Of a DNA stretch of 64,000 nt, positions 28,759 through 37,903 are shown in pieces. The notes beneath the pieces are model-generated. The model had not been told where the DNA came from. It saw only the letters and a program-made list of their open reading frames with translations, and did not search any database. The stretch is from CAYSCZ01 sp051155775 (GTDB lineage Bacteria; Bacteroidota; Bacteroidia; Cytophagales; Cyclobacteriaceae): the NCBI GenBank assembly GCA_051155775.1, contig DAXETV010000003.1, forward strand, positions 124,001 to 188,000. Direction: 5' to 3'. Position numbers and translations under genes: made by a program. Each line of letters begins with the position of its first letter. Positions within the stretch are counted from its first letter, which is position 1.

Positions 28759-29535
28759 TTATTCCCATATTGGTGCCCTTTTTTCAAGAAATGCAGCAAT
28801 ACCTTCCTTACAATCAAAGGTACTTCTGGCTTGCGCATTTATTTGGGCTGCATAGTCTAATCCCTTATTAATATCCATGTCCTTCACCTCAAGAATCAGC
28901 TTTTTAGTCAGCTGCATTGCCGCTAAAGAATTACTCTTAATCAATACATCTGCAAAATCTTCTACACTTTCCTCTAATTTTTCGGAATCAATTACTTTAT
29001 TTATCAATCCAAGTCTTAAAACTTCTGTCGATGTTTTTAATTCGCCAGTAAGCAATAATTCTTTGGCATGACCTTCACCAATTTTTCTTGATAAAAATAC
29101 AGTTACTAATGCTGGTATGAAACCAATCCTAACTTCCGTATATCCAAACTTAGCTTCAGGGACTGCAAAAATAAAATCACAAATGCTCGCTAAACCACAA
29201 CCGCCAGCTATTGCGTGCCCCTGCACCTGAGCAATAACAGGTTTTAAAGAAGAATAAACCAGATAAAATAAGTCTCTTAAATTGTTGGAATCCTCGAGGT
29301 TTTCTTCGAGGGTATAGTCCTGTAAAGATTGAATGTAGTTTAAATCAGCGCCTGCACAAAATGCTTTACCTTCAGCTTTAAGTATGATTACTTTCACATT
29401 TTCATCATCGCGGGCAGCTTTGAAAGCGGAAGATAATGACTTAACCAAATTGGGATTTAATGCATTTCTTTTTTCAGGTCGATTAAGGGTAATGTAATAT
29501 TTCCTGTCTTTTACGTCTGTTTTTATTATTCCCAT
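28759..29535 (-). CDS. enoyl-CoA hydratase/isomerase family protein
   Basis: A 258-aa crotonase-fold enzyme that adds water to, or isomerises, a 2-enoyl-CoA. The family segments are present: ITLNRPEKRNALNPNLV, AFCAGADLNYIQSL (oxyanion Gly/Ala), GHAIAGGCGLASICDFI, and FGYTEVRIGFIPALV (the second catalytic Glu sits in the TEVRIG segment). The last segment is like methylglutaconyl-CoA hydratase in leucine breakdown, which would fit the methylcrotonoyl-CoA-type carboxylase at 2.0-3.6 kb, but the two genes are 25 kb apart and the assignment is uncertain. It is co-directional with recQ (4 bp apart) and the Dabb gene (12 bp). Confidence 0.87.
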   Translation of the reverse strand: MGIIKTDVKDRKYYITLNRPEKRNALNPNLVKSLSSAFKAARDDENVKVIILKAEGKAFCAGADLNYIQSLQDYTLEENLEDSNNLRDLFYLVYSSLKPVIAQVQGHAIAGGCGLASICDFIFAVPEAKFGYTEVRIGFIPALVTVFLSRKIGEGHAKELLLTGELKTSTEVLRLGLINKVIDSEKLEESVEDFADVLIKSNSLAAMQLTKKLILEVKDMDINKGLDYAAQINAQARSTFDCKEGIAAFLEKRAPIWE

Positions 29536-29547
29536 CTTATCATCTAA

Positions 29548-29970
29548 TTACCAAAAATTAATCGAATCATACACCTTTACTGTTTCCCATAAATCTTCCG
29601 ATTCCTTTATAAATATTTTATGAACCTTTTCATCCTGATAGGCATTCTGATCCTTTTCAGATTTGAAAGTTAGTAGTAAACAGTAGGTATAGCTTGAATC
29701 AATCACATCTCTTCGAGTACTGGCGGGGGTGCCCAGGTGCTTTTTATAAACATATTTAGAGTTGCTAATAAATTTCTCCAAGGATGCTTCAAAAGCAGCT
29801 CTATCATTTTTGTTATCAGGTCTCTTAAGCCAGAAAAATACAATATGGGCAAATTCACCCGGAAGAATTTTATTTGACGCAGATGATAAATTTTCTCTAT
29901 CAGGCGTTTGAGATAATACATTCCATTGGCATAGGATAATAAGCGTGCATAGAATAATTAATGGTTTCAT
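29548..29970 (-). CDS. exported Dabb-domain protein (stress-responsive alpha/beta barrel)
   Basis: A 140-aa protein with a signal peptide (LIILCTLIILCQWNVLSQ) and a Dabb domain: FAHIVFFWLKRPDNKNDRAA, YTYCLLLTFKSEKDQNAYQD, EKVHKIFIKESEDLWETVKV, and Trp at the end. The Dabb fold is a dimeric ferredoxin-like barrel. Its role in bacteria is largely unknown; here the signal peptide points to the periplasm, which is less usual. It is the first gene of a likely transcript with the hydratase and recQ. Confidence 0.8.
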   Translation of the reverse strand: MKPLIILCTLIILCQWNVLSQTPDRENLSSASNKILPGEFAHIVFFWLKRPDNKNDRAAFEASLEKFISNSKYVYKKHLGTPASTRRDVIDSSYTYCLLLTFKSEKDQNAYQDEKVHKIFIKESEDLWETVKVYDSINFW

Positions 29971-30089
29971 AGTTTTAAAATTGGATTATCATTTTTAAAT
30001 ATTTACCGATGCGCTAAAGATCTTAAATATTTACTTTGTGTTATATTTAAATTAAAAATTAAAAGTATTTATAAAATTATCAGTATTTG

Positions 30090-30587
30090 ATGATGTTATC
30101 AGTAACCATTCCGTTTCATTTAGCCTTACCGGCACTGTTAAGTCTTATATTTTTAGTAATTATATATTTTAAAAGGAATACACTCCTCAAACCAGAGAAG
30201 AAAAGAAGAAGATACAGGTCATTCATTAAAAGATTTTGGAGGGATAATAAAGTTTGGTTTTATAGAAGTTCAATCATTTTTCTTTTGGTATACTTATATA
30301 TTGTAAGCGATGCAACCTATCGAGACATTCAATATCAAATGGAAATAAAAAAATATGATCTGGATGGAGATGGTTTTTTTAGTGAAGAAGAGATGACGAG
30401 GGAAGAACGAGAATCGTTTCATTTGAAGACATTTGATATGAAGAGAAACCTGATGTTTGTTACGGGAATATTTTATGCTTTCATTGCTTCATTACCATTT
30501 TTTATCATTGGAATTATTCTTCAAAGACTATTCTTCACCATGAAATATTCAGATCACAAAAAAGTTAAATTAGATAAATCGTATTAA
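30090..30587 (+). CDS. membrane protein with one EF-hand
   Basis: A 165-aa membrane protein with three hydrophobic helices (near residues 5-25, 60-80 and 128-152). Between helices 2 and 3 is a single canonical EF-hand loop, DLDGDGFFSEEE, with Asp at positions 1, 3 and 5 and Glu at 12, so calcium binding is likely. I do not recognise the whole protein. Calcium could gate or stabilise it; this is inference. The start is one of two adjacent ATGs (30090 or 30093). The gene stands alone between the Dabb and M48 genes. Confidence 0.72.
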   Translation: MMLSVTIPFHLALPALLSLIFLVIIYFKRNTLLKPEKKRRRYRSFIKRFWRDNKVWFYRSSIIFLLVYLYIVSDATYRDIQYQMEIKKYDLDGDGFFSEEEMTREERESFHLKTFDMKRNLMFVTGIFYAFIASLPFFIIGIILQRLFFTMKYSDHKKVKLDKSY

Positions 30588-30649
30588 GTCGTCTTTGATC
30601 AATTATTTATTGACAATGACATTAAATTTGATATCTGTAAACTTTAAAA

Positions 30650-31480
30650 ATGAAAAAAGATATCGTTTTTGTTTTATGTTTTTCCACGGTCATGTTATTT
30701 GGCGGTTGTGATGATAACACAGGAAACTCACTGCTTGATAATCTAACCGGTTTGACTCCTGAAAATGATGTGGAACTTGGTATGCAGGTAGCTACCGAGA
30801 TTGAATCGAATCCTGGTCAGTATCCCGTGCTTGATCCAACAGACTATCCGGAGGCATATGCCTACATCAATGATATGAAGAATGATATTCTGGCCAGCAA
30901 TGCTATTGAATTCAGGGAATTGTTTGCATGGGAGCTTAAAATAATAGGGGATGATAATGTTTTGAATGCATTTGCCACACCAGGTGGTTACATTTATGTA
31001 TATACTGGATTGATAAAATTTTTGGATAAGGCAGATGACCTGGCAGGAGTGCTTGGACACGAAATAGCTCATGCCGATAGAAGACATTCAAAGAACCAAC
31101 TCCAGAAAAATTTTGGGCTACAGTTACTGCTTGACATTGTTTTGGGCGAAAACACCAATCAGATAACAGAAATAGCTGCTCAATTAGCTTCTACAGGGGC
31201 TTCTCTCAAATTTAGCAGGGATGATGAGTCGGAAGCGGATGAATACTCCGTGATTTATTTAGCAGACACAGATTATGCTTGCAATGGAGCTTTTAGTTTT
31301 TTTCAGAAGCTGATCGATGATGGCTCAACACCTGGGGTACCGGAATTTTTAAGTACGCACCCTGACCCGGATAATAGGGTGGAGGATATTAATCTAAAAG
31401 CAGTTGATATTGGATGTTCACTAACATCTATTGAAGAGCCGGGATTTACTTACCAGGATTTTATTGATAGTCTGCCTTGA
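30650..31480 (+). CDS. M48 family metalloprotease, lipoprotein
   Basis: A 276-aa predicted lipoprotein (signal peptide ending VMLFGGCDDN) with an M48 zinc peptidase domain: LGHEIAHADRRHSKNQLQ supplies the HExxH zinc motif and a third ligand Glu is likely in SRDDESEADEYSV. The order GGYIYVYTGLIKFLDKADDL then HEIAH is typical of periplasmic BepA/LoiP-like proteases, which check or degrade misassembled outer-membrane proteins. Substrate not known. Convergent with the CoiA-like gene, six bases between stops. Confidence 0.88.
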   Translation: MKKDIVFVLCFSTVMLFGGCDDNTGNSLLDNLTGLTPENDVELGMQVATEIESNPGQYPVLDPTDYPEAYAYINDMKNDILASNAIEFRELFAWELKIIGDDNVLNAFATPGGYIYVYTGLIKFLDKADDLAGVLGHEIAHADRRHSKNQLQKNFGLQLLLDIVLGENTNQITEIAAQLASTGASLKFSRDDESEADEYSVIYLADTDYACNGAFSFFQKLIDDGSTPGVPEFLSTHPDPDNRVEDINLKAVDIGCSLTSIEEPGFTYQDFIDSLP

Positions 31481-31486
31481 AATTAA

Positions 31487-32176
31487 TTATTCAAAAAATG
31501 TCCGGATAAAACTCTCCTTGCTGACTTTGGATATAGCAGTGCCATCATTTATTTTCATAAACATCTCATCATTACCGATATCAAAAAAAACTGCGTTTCT
31601 GATATCAAACCATGGATACCAGACATCTTCACACTTTAGGATATAATTACCTTCATAGGATTTTTTAATACGCTTCTTTTTTCGCTCTAATTTTTCTAAA
31701 GCCTTATGCTTATCATCGCCTTTAAGTTTTGAAATTTTTTTCTCCGATTCTATTTCCAATTCATAGATTTTAATGGCTTGAAGGGGTTCTAAACTATAAG
31801 ATTCATTTGAAAAATCTATAATCCAGATCGCTTTTTCCCAATACTTGTCCCTGTAGACGATCTCATCCTTAGCATATGACTGTGTACAAAAGTTAATGAC
31901 AATGCCTGCCGGGGTTTGGATATCAGCAATATGTTTTTCTCTATCTTTTACAATCATTACTTCCTGCCAATCATTCGGGAAACTTAACTTCCATTTACGG
32001 TGCCAAATGTTTTCTTTTTCATTCCATGAATCGCAAGCTGTATCGTATTTATGCTCCCAATGATTAACAAAGTTGTCATCATGTACGGGGATAACCTCAC
32101 TCTTGCAGAAGAGGCAGTGTGCTTCAGTTTTCAGTGTAGGATTAGCCCTTTTGCCTAAATGATTAGCCCAAAGCAT
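31487..32176 (-). CDS. CoiA-like competence protein
   Basis: A 229-aa cytoplasmic protein with the layout of CoiA-type nucleases: an N-terminal CxxC zinc-ribbon-like segment (HCLFCKSEVIPVHDDNFVNH with following WEHK), WHRKWKLSFPNDWQE, then HIADIQTPAGIVINFCTQSY and YWEKAIWIIDFS, the D-x-(E/N)-x-x-pattern of the restriction-nuclease-like fold. CoiA in Streptococcus helps load RecA or process incoming ssDNA during transformation. The residue order VINFCTQ replaces the more usual EIQ, so nuclease activity is uncertain. It follows comEC by 18 bp in the same direction, which supports a competence role. Confidence 0.75.
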   Translation of the reverse strand: MLWANHLGKRANPTLKTEAHCLFCKSEVIPVHDDNFVNHWEHKYDTACDSWNEKENIWHRKWKLSFPNDWQEVMIVKDREKHIADIQTPAGIVINFCTQSYAKDEIVYRDKYWEKAIWIIDFSNESYSLEPLQAIKIYELEIESEKKISKLKGDDKHKALEKLERKKKRIKKSYEGNYILKCEDVWYPWFDIRNAVFFDIGNDEMFMKINDGTAISKVSKESFIRTFFE

Positions 32177-32194
32177 AAAAAATAATGTTTTAGC

Positions 32195-34285
32195 CTACAA
32201 TTTAAGTACAAATGCGCCTTTCTCCGAGATAGAATAGCTATTTAGATTAATTTTTTTAGCTTCCTCCAGCAGAATCTTTGCGTTGTAATAATTATTACTT
32301 TCAGTAATTATTAGTTGATTAATGTCAAAACATGATGCTAATGACTCCGCACTTATTATTGCATCGTTAAGTACAATCAATAAATCAACCTCAACTTTCT
32401 GATTGCAGGCTTCAAATTTCTTTTTTGGGTCTTTAAGGATTATTATTTTTTTGTTGTTCCATGTTATTAAGTCAATACCATTCTGAAAGGCAGAATAAGT
32501 TTCAACCTGTTTTTCTTCTGGTTCAAAGGCTTTTAATCCTTTTGAAATCCTAAATGGATCTACATTGAACCGCGCGGATTGTAAAAGGTCCTTGCCATCT
32601 TGGTAGGAACGGGTGTCAAAACCATCCACGAAGTCAATAATATTGTCATAGTTGGTGGCATATATGACAATCATTTTTTGTTGATATTGTTGCCATTGAC
32701 GATTTATAAGTAGTCCGGACAATATAAAAACAGATATAGTTACAGCCACTAAATAGGATATCTCTTTTTCGAAAATGAAAAGAGCAATAAAAATTATGAT
32801 GAAATAAATACTCAATAATTCCAGGGGTGTTATGTGGATTGAGTCTATTTTGCTGAATGGCAGGTCCTTTATAAAGCTTAATACCTGATATAAAACATCC
32901 ATAAATAAAGATAAGCCAAGGCCCAAATAACCTGCCAGTGGTAACCACGCTAAACCTGCTACCAGCAGGATTATACCTAAAGAGAGGATAAGAAATGCGG
33001 CTGGTATAACGATAAGGTTTGTAAGCAGAAAATAAATAGGAAATTGATTAAAATAATAAATCGCTATAGGAAAAGTTCCCAGCTGGGCAGCGATGGAAAC
33101 ACAAGTAAGTGACCACATTTTATCTGTTAAAGGGTTATTCGATTCTATCAGATAATAAATTTTAGGATAGAAATAAACGATACCGAGCACGGCAAGGTAA
33201 GAGAGTTGAAAACCCACAGAAAAAATATTATTTGGATTAATTACCAGCAAGATGAAAGCCGATACGGCTAATGTGTTGTAGATATTGGTGGTTTTTCCTG
33301 TGGCCTGCGCTATGATTATCAGGCTAAACATTGTTGCCGCCCTTGAAACAGAGGGGGAAAAGCCTGTGAGAAAAGCATATAAAAAAAGCACTAAAATCTT
33401 AATTGCGGCTGACCAGGCTTTATTTTTGGCGCTGCGTTGTTCAAATGGCCTTAAAATTGAATTTATAATGATTAGAATAATACCAATGTGAAGGCCGGAA
33501 ACTGCCAGGATATGCATTGCACCCACAGATGCATAGGTCTCCTTAACAGCGTTGTCAAGATTATCTTTGTAGCCGAGGACCAAAGCTTCCGTTACGGCTC
33601 GGGAGTTGGCATTGGGTATTACCTTTTGGAAAATTTCTAACAGCCGGATTCTGAGTTTATAAAAAGGATGCATAAACCCAACAAAATTTTCCCTGCTAAT
33701 AATCTTTAGGTTTGGTCGTTCTGTAAACTGTTGATGAAAAATATTTTTATTGGCCAGGTATCCTTTATAGTTGAACTGCGCCGGGTTCTTAGGTGCTTTA
33801 ATAACATTGGGAGCACCATACACTAATAATTTATCCCCAAGTTTAAATGCTGAGCCTAAGCTGTCTTTTCGAATGTATAAGTTTATCCGCCCTGTGGCAT
33901 TTATTATACTATCATTTACCAAGGCATAATTCACCCTTAGCGGAAGCAGAAAAGTCTTGTTTTTTTCCTCCGGAGGTTGGATTATGGTAGCTTCATAGAC
34001 GGTGGTTTTCGGATAATTAATGATATGATTTTGGGCGTTGCTTTCATCATAAAGGGAAGCCCTAAAATAGCCAAAAATGAATACCAGAAGTAAAAAGGAT
34101 ATACCAGTGATAAATCCACCCTCATAAATTTTGCTCACCCACTTAAAGAAAAAAAGAATAAAAAATAAGGCAATAAGTATGTAAAATATTTGGGCCGGAA
34201 GGACTATTAAATTAAATCTATAGCATAAAACGCCGCATATGTAGAATATTAAAAACCGTAAAAAAGGGAATGACGAAAATATCAT
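32195..34285 (-). CDS. ComEC/Rec2 family DNA-uptake channel
   Basis: A 696-aa polytopic protein that forms the inner-membrane channel for single-stranded DNA in natural transformation. It has an N-terminal membrane segment with an OB-like DUF4131 domain (VYEATIIQPPEEKNKTFLLP), then the Competence domain with about ten helices and the hallmark AVSGLHIGIILIIINSIL. The tail (about 545-696) is soluble and lacks the HxHxDH motif of the metallo-beta-lactamase domain found in longer ComEC proteins. It starts from ATG 34285, with a CoiA-like gene directly downstream. Confidence 0.9.
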   Translation of the reverse strand: MIFSSFPFLRFLIFYICGVLCYRFNLIVLPAQIFYILIALFFILFFFKWVSKIYEGGFITGISFLLLVFIFGYFRASLYDESNAQNHIINYPKTTVYEATIIQPPEEKNKTFLLPLRVNYALVNDSIINATGRINLYIRKDSLGSAFKLGDKLLVYGAPNVIKAPKNPAQFNYKGYLANKNIFHQQFTERPNLKIISRENFVGFMHPFYKLRIRLLEIFQKVIPNANSRAVTEALVLGYKDNLDNAVKETYASVGAMHILAVSGLHIGIILIIINSILRPFEQRSAKNKAWSAAIKILVLFLYAFLTGFSPSVSRAATMFSLIIIAQATGKTTNIYNTLAVSAFILLVINPNNIFSVGFQLSYLAVLGIVYFYPKIYYLIESNNPLTDKMWSLTCVSIAAQLGTFPIAIYYFNQFPIYFLLTNLIVIPAAFLILSLGIILLVAGLAWLPLAGYLGLGLSLFMDVLYQVLSFIKDLPFSKIDSIHITPLELLSIYFIIIFIALFIFEKEISYLVAVTISVFILSGLLINRQWQQYQQKMIVIYATNYDNIIDFVDGFDTRSYQDGKDLLQSARFNVDPFRISKGLKAFEPEEKQVETYSAFQNGIDLITWNNKKIIILKDPKKKFEACNQKVEVDLLIVLNDAIISAESLASCFDINQLIITESNNYYNAKILLEEAKKINLNSYSISEKGAFVLKL

Positions 34286-34353
34286 TGGTTAGAATACCTC
34301 CGTCACAAATTAAATTATTTCACTACATGAAATCCAGTATCTTTTTTTAAATT

Positions 34354-35994
34354 CTAGTTAAACATTTTTTCATAATATTCAGCGACCATACGGTTGCTTT
34401 CAAACGCTGGCACCACATCCCGCATACTTTGCTTGGCTATTTTTAGCCATTGCTTAGGTTGATCATAATAGAGCGGTAAAATGGTCTTTGAAAAAAGTTT
34501 GTATAATTCCCTTGCATCGTGGTCATCTTGCTTTTCATAAGGATCGTCCAGGTCGGCTGGAGGAATAATGAAACAATTTTCGCCGTCTTTTTGAAATTCT
34601 GGTATCCATCCATCATTTGTGGAAACATTGACCGAAAGGTTCATGGAAGCAGTCATCCCACTGGTACCAGAGGCTTCCCTCGTTACTCTTGGATTGTTTA
34701 GCCAGATATCAGTTCCTGTTTTTAATAACCTGGATAAATAGATTTCATAACCAAAAAGCACTGCGCAATTTGATTTATGCTTGGTGTAATGGACGAGTTT
34801 ATTGAATGTTGCGATCGCCCCCCGATCCTCCGGGTATGGTTTTCCGGCCCAAATTATTTGTATAGGGTAGTCTTTATTTTGGAGTATCTCCTGAAACTCA
34901 TCCTCGAATCTTAGTAATAAATCTGCCCGCTTGTAACCCGCGAATCGACGGGCCCAAACGATGGTTATTACATCAGGATCGAACAGCGTCCCAGTCTGGT
35001 CAGCGACTTCTCTGAATAATAATTCCTTCAATTCACGCTTTCTGGCCATTAAGCGTTGGTCATCATTATTGTCTAAGGCTTTTTTTAATGTTTTATCTTG
35101 CCAGAAGGTTCCATTTTGAGCATTTGTGATGGGTATGATCTTACTTATACCCTCATATTTGGACCACATCTTGTTGGAAACTTTTGCATGCAACTTGGAT
35201 ACAGCATTAGAGATTTTGGCCATTCTAAGTGCAGCAACCGTATAGTTCAGCTTAGAGTCATGTATGGTGTATTTTTTAATCTCTTCATCTGATAAGTTTT
35301 TAGAGAAGAATCCCGTGTAATTTAGATAGTTGGCATCCCTTTCCTCATTTCCTGCCTTCTCGGGGGTGTGTGTGGTGAAAACAAAATTCTCCCTTTTATA
35401 TCCTTTGTCGCTCATATAAAAGAAAGCCGGTAAAGCATGTCCTTCATTCAAATGGATGATGTCTGCACCACCTAGTTCTTCAACCAGTTTAGCGCCGCCA
35501 ACACCCAGTAACGTGCTTTGAGCGATTCTTGTGGATTCATTAGAGTCATACAATTTATGGGTGATAGTTCTTGACAAATGATCATTTTCAGGGATGTCTG
35601 TGGTGAGGTAATATGTCGGTACAGAACCAAATATTTCAGGCCTTAGACAATAGACTTTCGCTTTAACGTTACTATTTTCCAGTATTCTAACCGTAATGGT
35701 TATGCCTACATCCTCAAGAAATGAATAGTTTTTCTCGATAAACTTAGGAGCCAGGGTACCATCAGGGTTACGATTTTGATCATAGTATCCATATTTCCAG
35801 AGCAGGCAAATCCCTATTAAATTTTGCTTTAGTTCATAGGCGCTGCGCATATGAGAACCTGCAAGGAAACCCAGGCCACCTGAGTAATTTTTCAAGCTTT
35901 GGTGAATTGCAATTTCCATGCTGAAATAAGCTACTCTTTTTTTGTATTTATCAGCAGGTTTATATGGTAGATACCACTTAGAATAATCTGACAT
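34354..35994 (-). CDS. alpha-glucan family phosphorylase (short GT35 type)
   Basis: A 546-aa GT35-fold protein expected to release glucose-1-phosphate from alpha-1,4-glucans. The shape is right: RVAYFSMEIAIHQSLKNYSG, GLGFLAGSHMRSAYELKQN, IHLNEGHALPAFF, VWARRFAGYKRADLLLR and TREASGTSGMTASMNLSV. The last segment corresponds to EASGTGNMK in glycogen phosphorylase, where the Lys binds pyridoxal phosphate. Here the matching residue is Thr (codon ACT on the minus strand near 34650). So either the protein works without the usual cofactor lysine, or it has another role; I rate the family call firm and the activity open. No glycogen synthesis gene is nearby. Confidence 0.85.
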   Translation of the reverse strand: MSDYSKWYLPYKPADKYKKRVAYFSMEIAIHQSLKNYSGGLGFLAGSHMRSAYELKQNLIGICLLWKYGYYDQNRNPDGTLAPKFIEKNYSFLEDVGITITVRILENSNVKAKVYCLRPEIFGSVPTYYLTTDIPENDHLSRTITHKLYDSNESTRIAQSTLLGVGGAKLVEELGGADIIHLNEGHALPAFFYMSDKGYKRENFVFTTHTPEKAGNEERDANYLNYTGFFSKNLSDEEIKKYTIHDSKLNYTVAALRMAKISNAVSKLHAKVSNKMWSKYEGISKIIPITNAQNGTFWQDKTLKKALDNNDDQRLMARKRELKELLFREVADQTGTLFDPDVITIVWARRFAGYKRADLLLRFEDEFQEILQNKDYPIQIIWAGKPYPEDRGAIATFNKLVHYTKHKSNCAVLFGYEIYLSRLLKTGTDIWLNNPRVTREASGTSGMTASMNLSVNVSTNDGWIPEFQKDGENCFIIPPADLDDPYEKQDDHDARELYKLFSKTILPLYYDQPKQWLKIAKQSMRDVVPAFESNRMVAEYYEKMFN

Positions 35995-36097
35995 TATATT
36001 TCTTCAAAATTCAATGTCGGCAAAAGTAAGCATTCAAGTATAATGTTTGCAATATGGATTAATTGTAGACAATCAGGAACTATTAGTTTATTTATTT

Positions 36098-36838
36098 TCA
36101 ATCGTTTGCTAATTCGTAATTCTTCAACGATAGAGCGGAAATTTTCAAGAATAGTTTAGAATTAATTGTATCTTTTAAAATATCTAAATGCTTCATCCTG
36201 TGGCAGTCTGATCCTAAAAAGTCAATCAGACGATGTTTATATAGTTTTTCTACTATTTTTTTTGCAACAGGAGCGTAATAACCAATAATAGAATTGGCAT
36301 TTACCTGAAATAAAACGCCCATTTCTTTCAATTTCTCAACGAACTTCCAGTCATTAGCCAGGTATAGGTACCGTTCCGGATGAGCTAAGACCGGCTTATA
36401 GCCCCGGGAAGCGAGGTTAAAAATAGTTTCCTCCAATCTTAGCGGGCGGTCCATCATTGGTGTTTCAAAAAGCACATATTTATTTCCAAAGGTGAGTAAG
36501 TCATCTTTTTGGATAAGGCTAATAAAATTATCATCAAGGTAATACTCTGCGGCTGCTTGAAATTCAATATCTAAGTTATTTTTCAGGATTATGCCTTTTA
36601 CAAGCTCTGCGCCTTTGCTTATCGATGCGCTGGTGTTATCATACATGCCCTGCATAATGTGTGGCGTGGTAATAATTTTTTTGACACCTAGTTCCTGGAA
36701 TTTTTTGATCACAGTGTATGCTTCTTCCTGGGTCTCTACCCCATCATCAATCCCCGGGATTAGATGGGAATGTATATCAATTGGTAAATAATTGTTATCC
36801 TGATTATTGTTTTTTAATAAATGGAATATCCCCTTCAA
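36098..36838 (-). CDS. CpsB/YwqE-type tyrosine-protein phosphatase (PHP fold)
   Basis: A 246-aa metal-dependent phosphatase of the PHP superfamily that usually reverses tyrosine phosphorylation of the capsule or exopolysaccharide chain-length kinase. Metal-binding segments: PIDIHSHLIPGIDDG, KIITTPHIMQGMYD, EYYLDDNF, LAHPERYLYLAND and DFLGSDCHRMKHLD. It starts at TTG 36838, since no in-frame ATG exists before the first motif. No kinase or capsule gene accompanies it, so it is an orphan here. An unusual inverted repeat lies 62 bp upstream of the start. Confidence 0.88.
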   Translation of the reverse strand: MKGIFHLLKNNNQDNNYLPIDIHSHLIPGIDDGVETQEEAYTVIKKFQELGVKKIITTPHIMQGMYDNTSASISKGAELVKGIILKNNLDIEFQAAAEYYLDDNFISLIQKDDLLTFGNKYVLFETPMMDRPLRLEETIFNLASRGYKPVLAHPERYLYLANDWKFVEKLKEMGVLFQVNANSIIGYYAPVAKKIVEKLYKHRLIDFLGSDCHRMKHLDILKDTINSKLFLKISALSLKNYELAND

Positions 36839-36899
36839 ATCCTTTATATTTTGATATAGTGCGAAGGTCGATGATATATGTTAATTATCAAAAAAGAAA

Positions 36900-36993
36900 T
36901 TGCCTCATACGTTTTTAGTGTGTAATCTATTGCTAATCAGATATTTGTGGCAAGAGACCTATAATTGTATAATACTAAAAACGTTTGAGGCAA
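36900..36993. repeat. 94-bp inverted-repeat structure upstream of cpsB
   Basis: Two 20-bp arms at 36900-36919 and 36974-36993 are inverted copies of each other with 19 of 20 bases matching, separated by 54 bp of AT-rich sequence. The pair lies between the mscS-type stop and the TTG start of cpsB, both on the minus strand. I see no flanking target-site duplication and no obvious internal gene. It could be a long hairpin in the mRNA, an invertible segment or a small mobile element remnant; see findings. Confidence 0.8.
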
Positions 36994-37006
36994 AATAATT
37001 AAACAT

Positions 37007-37822
37007 CTAATTTTGGTGTACATGTACATCCATCTGAGGGAATGGAATATTTAGGCCTTCAGAAGCAAATCGCTTGTAAACTTTTTCGTTCATATCAAAA
37101 TTTACCGGCCAGTAGTTCTCAGCATTTACCCACACCCGCACAACAATATTGACAGAGCTGTCTGCTAGTGCTGATAGGGCGATGAAAGGTTCAGGATCTT
37201 TTAATATTCTTTCATCTTCTTCGATCATGCTATTTATTGTCGTTTTTGCTTTATCGAAATCGTCACCATACGCAATTCCAAAAGTAAAATCCACCCTCCT
37301 TTGCGGCTCACTGGAGAAATTGGTCAGTGAGCTGCCGGATAATTGTCCATTGGGGATAATAATGGTTTTATTATCAGGGGTTTTAAGAATAGTATTGAAA
37401 ATTTGTATTTGGTTTACTGTTCCCATATAGCCCACTACATCTATAAAATCACCAACTTTGAAGGGTTTGAAAATCAGTATCATCACACCACCGGCAAAGT
37501 TTTGAAGGGTTCCCTGCAATGCTAAGCCCACTGCCAGACCTGCTGCACCGAGAATAGCAATGAAAGAAGTCATTTCAACACCAACCATGCCTATAACCGC
37601 AATTACCAGCATGATTTTCAATAACGTGGACAATAAAGATTTGAGGAATGGTGTCAGGGATGGATCAAATTCTCTTTTTACCATCAATTTGTTCACCGAC
37701 TGAACGATGATACCAATAATCCAAAATCCCAGGATTAAGGTGATTACAGCACCGATAAGGTTTGGGCCAAATTTCCATAGGAAGTCTATGGCTTGCGAAG
37801 AATAACTTTCTAATTGTTCCAT
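37007..37822 (-). CDS. mechanosensitive ion channel, MscS family
   Basis: A small-conductance mechanosensitive channel that opens under membrane tension to release solutes after osmotic downshock. The 271-aa length is close to E. coli MscS. Three N-terminal helices are seen; the pore helix carries ILGAAGLAVGLALQGTLQNF and AGGVMILIFKPFKVGDFIDV, both typical. The cytoplasmic domain includes PNGQLSGSSLTNFSSEPQRR and NIPFPQMDVHVHQN at the end. It starts from ATG 37822 and appears to be its own unit. Confidence 0.93.
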   Translation of the reverse strand: MEQLESYSSQAIDFLWKFGPNLIGAVITLILGFWIIGIIVQSVNKLMVKREFDPSLTPFLKSLLSTLLKIMLVIAVIGMVGVEMTSFIAILGAAGLAVGLALQGTLQNFAGGVMILIFKPFKVGDFIDVVGYMGTVNQIQIFNTILKTPDNKTIIIPNGQLSGSSLTNFSSEPQRRVDFTFGIAYGDDFDKAKTTINSMIEEDERILKDPEPFIALSALADSSVNIVVRVWVNAENYWPVNFDMNEKVYKRFASEGLNIPFPQMDVHVHQN

Positions 37823-37903
37823 AATCTATTAGGTTAAGTTTAAGGTTTTAAACTAAGAAATAATTTCTATTGGACTGTACTTAATCATTAAATATTTCTG
37901 TAG

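Noticed and set aside
28755..28838. Upstream start for recQ
   Set aside because: It would overlap the enoyl-CoA hydratase coding region; ATG 28754 gives a standard RecQ start.
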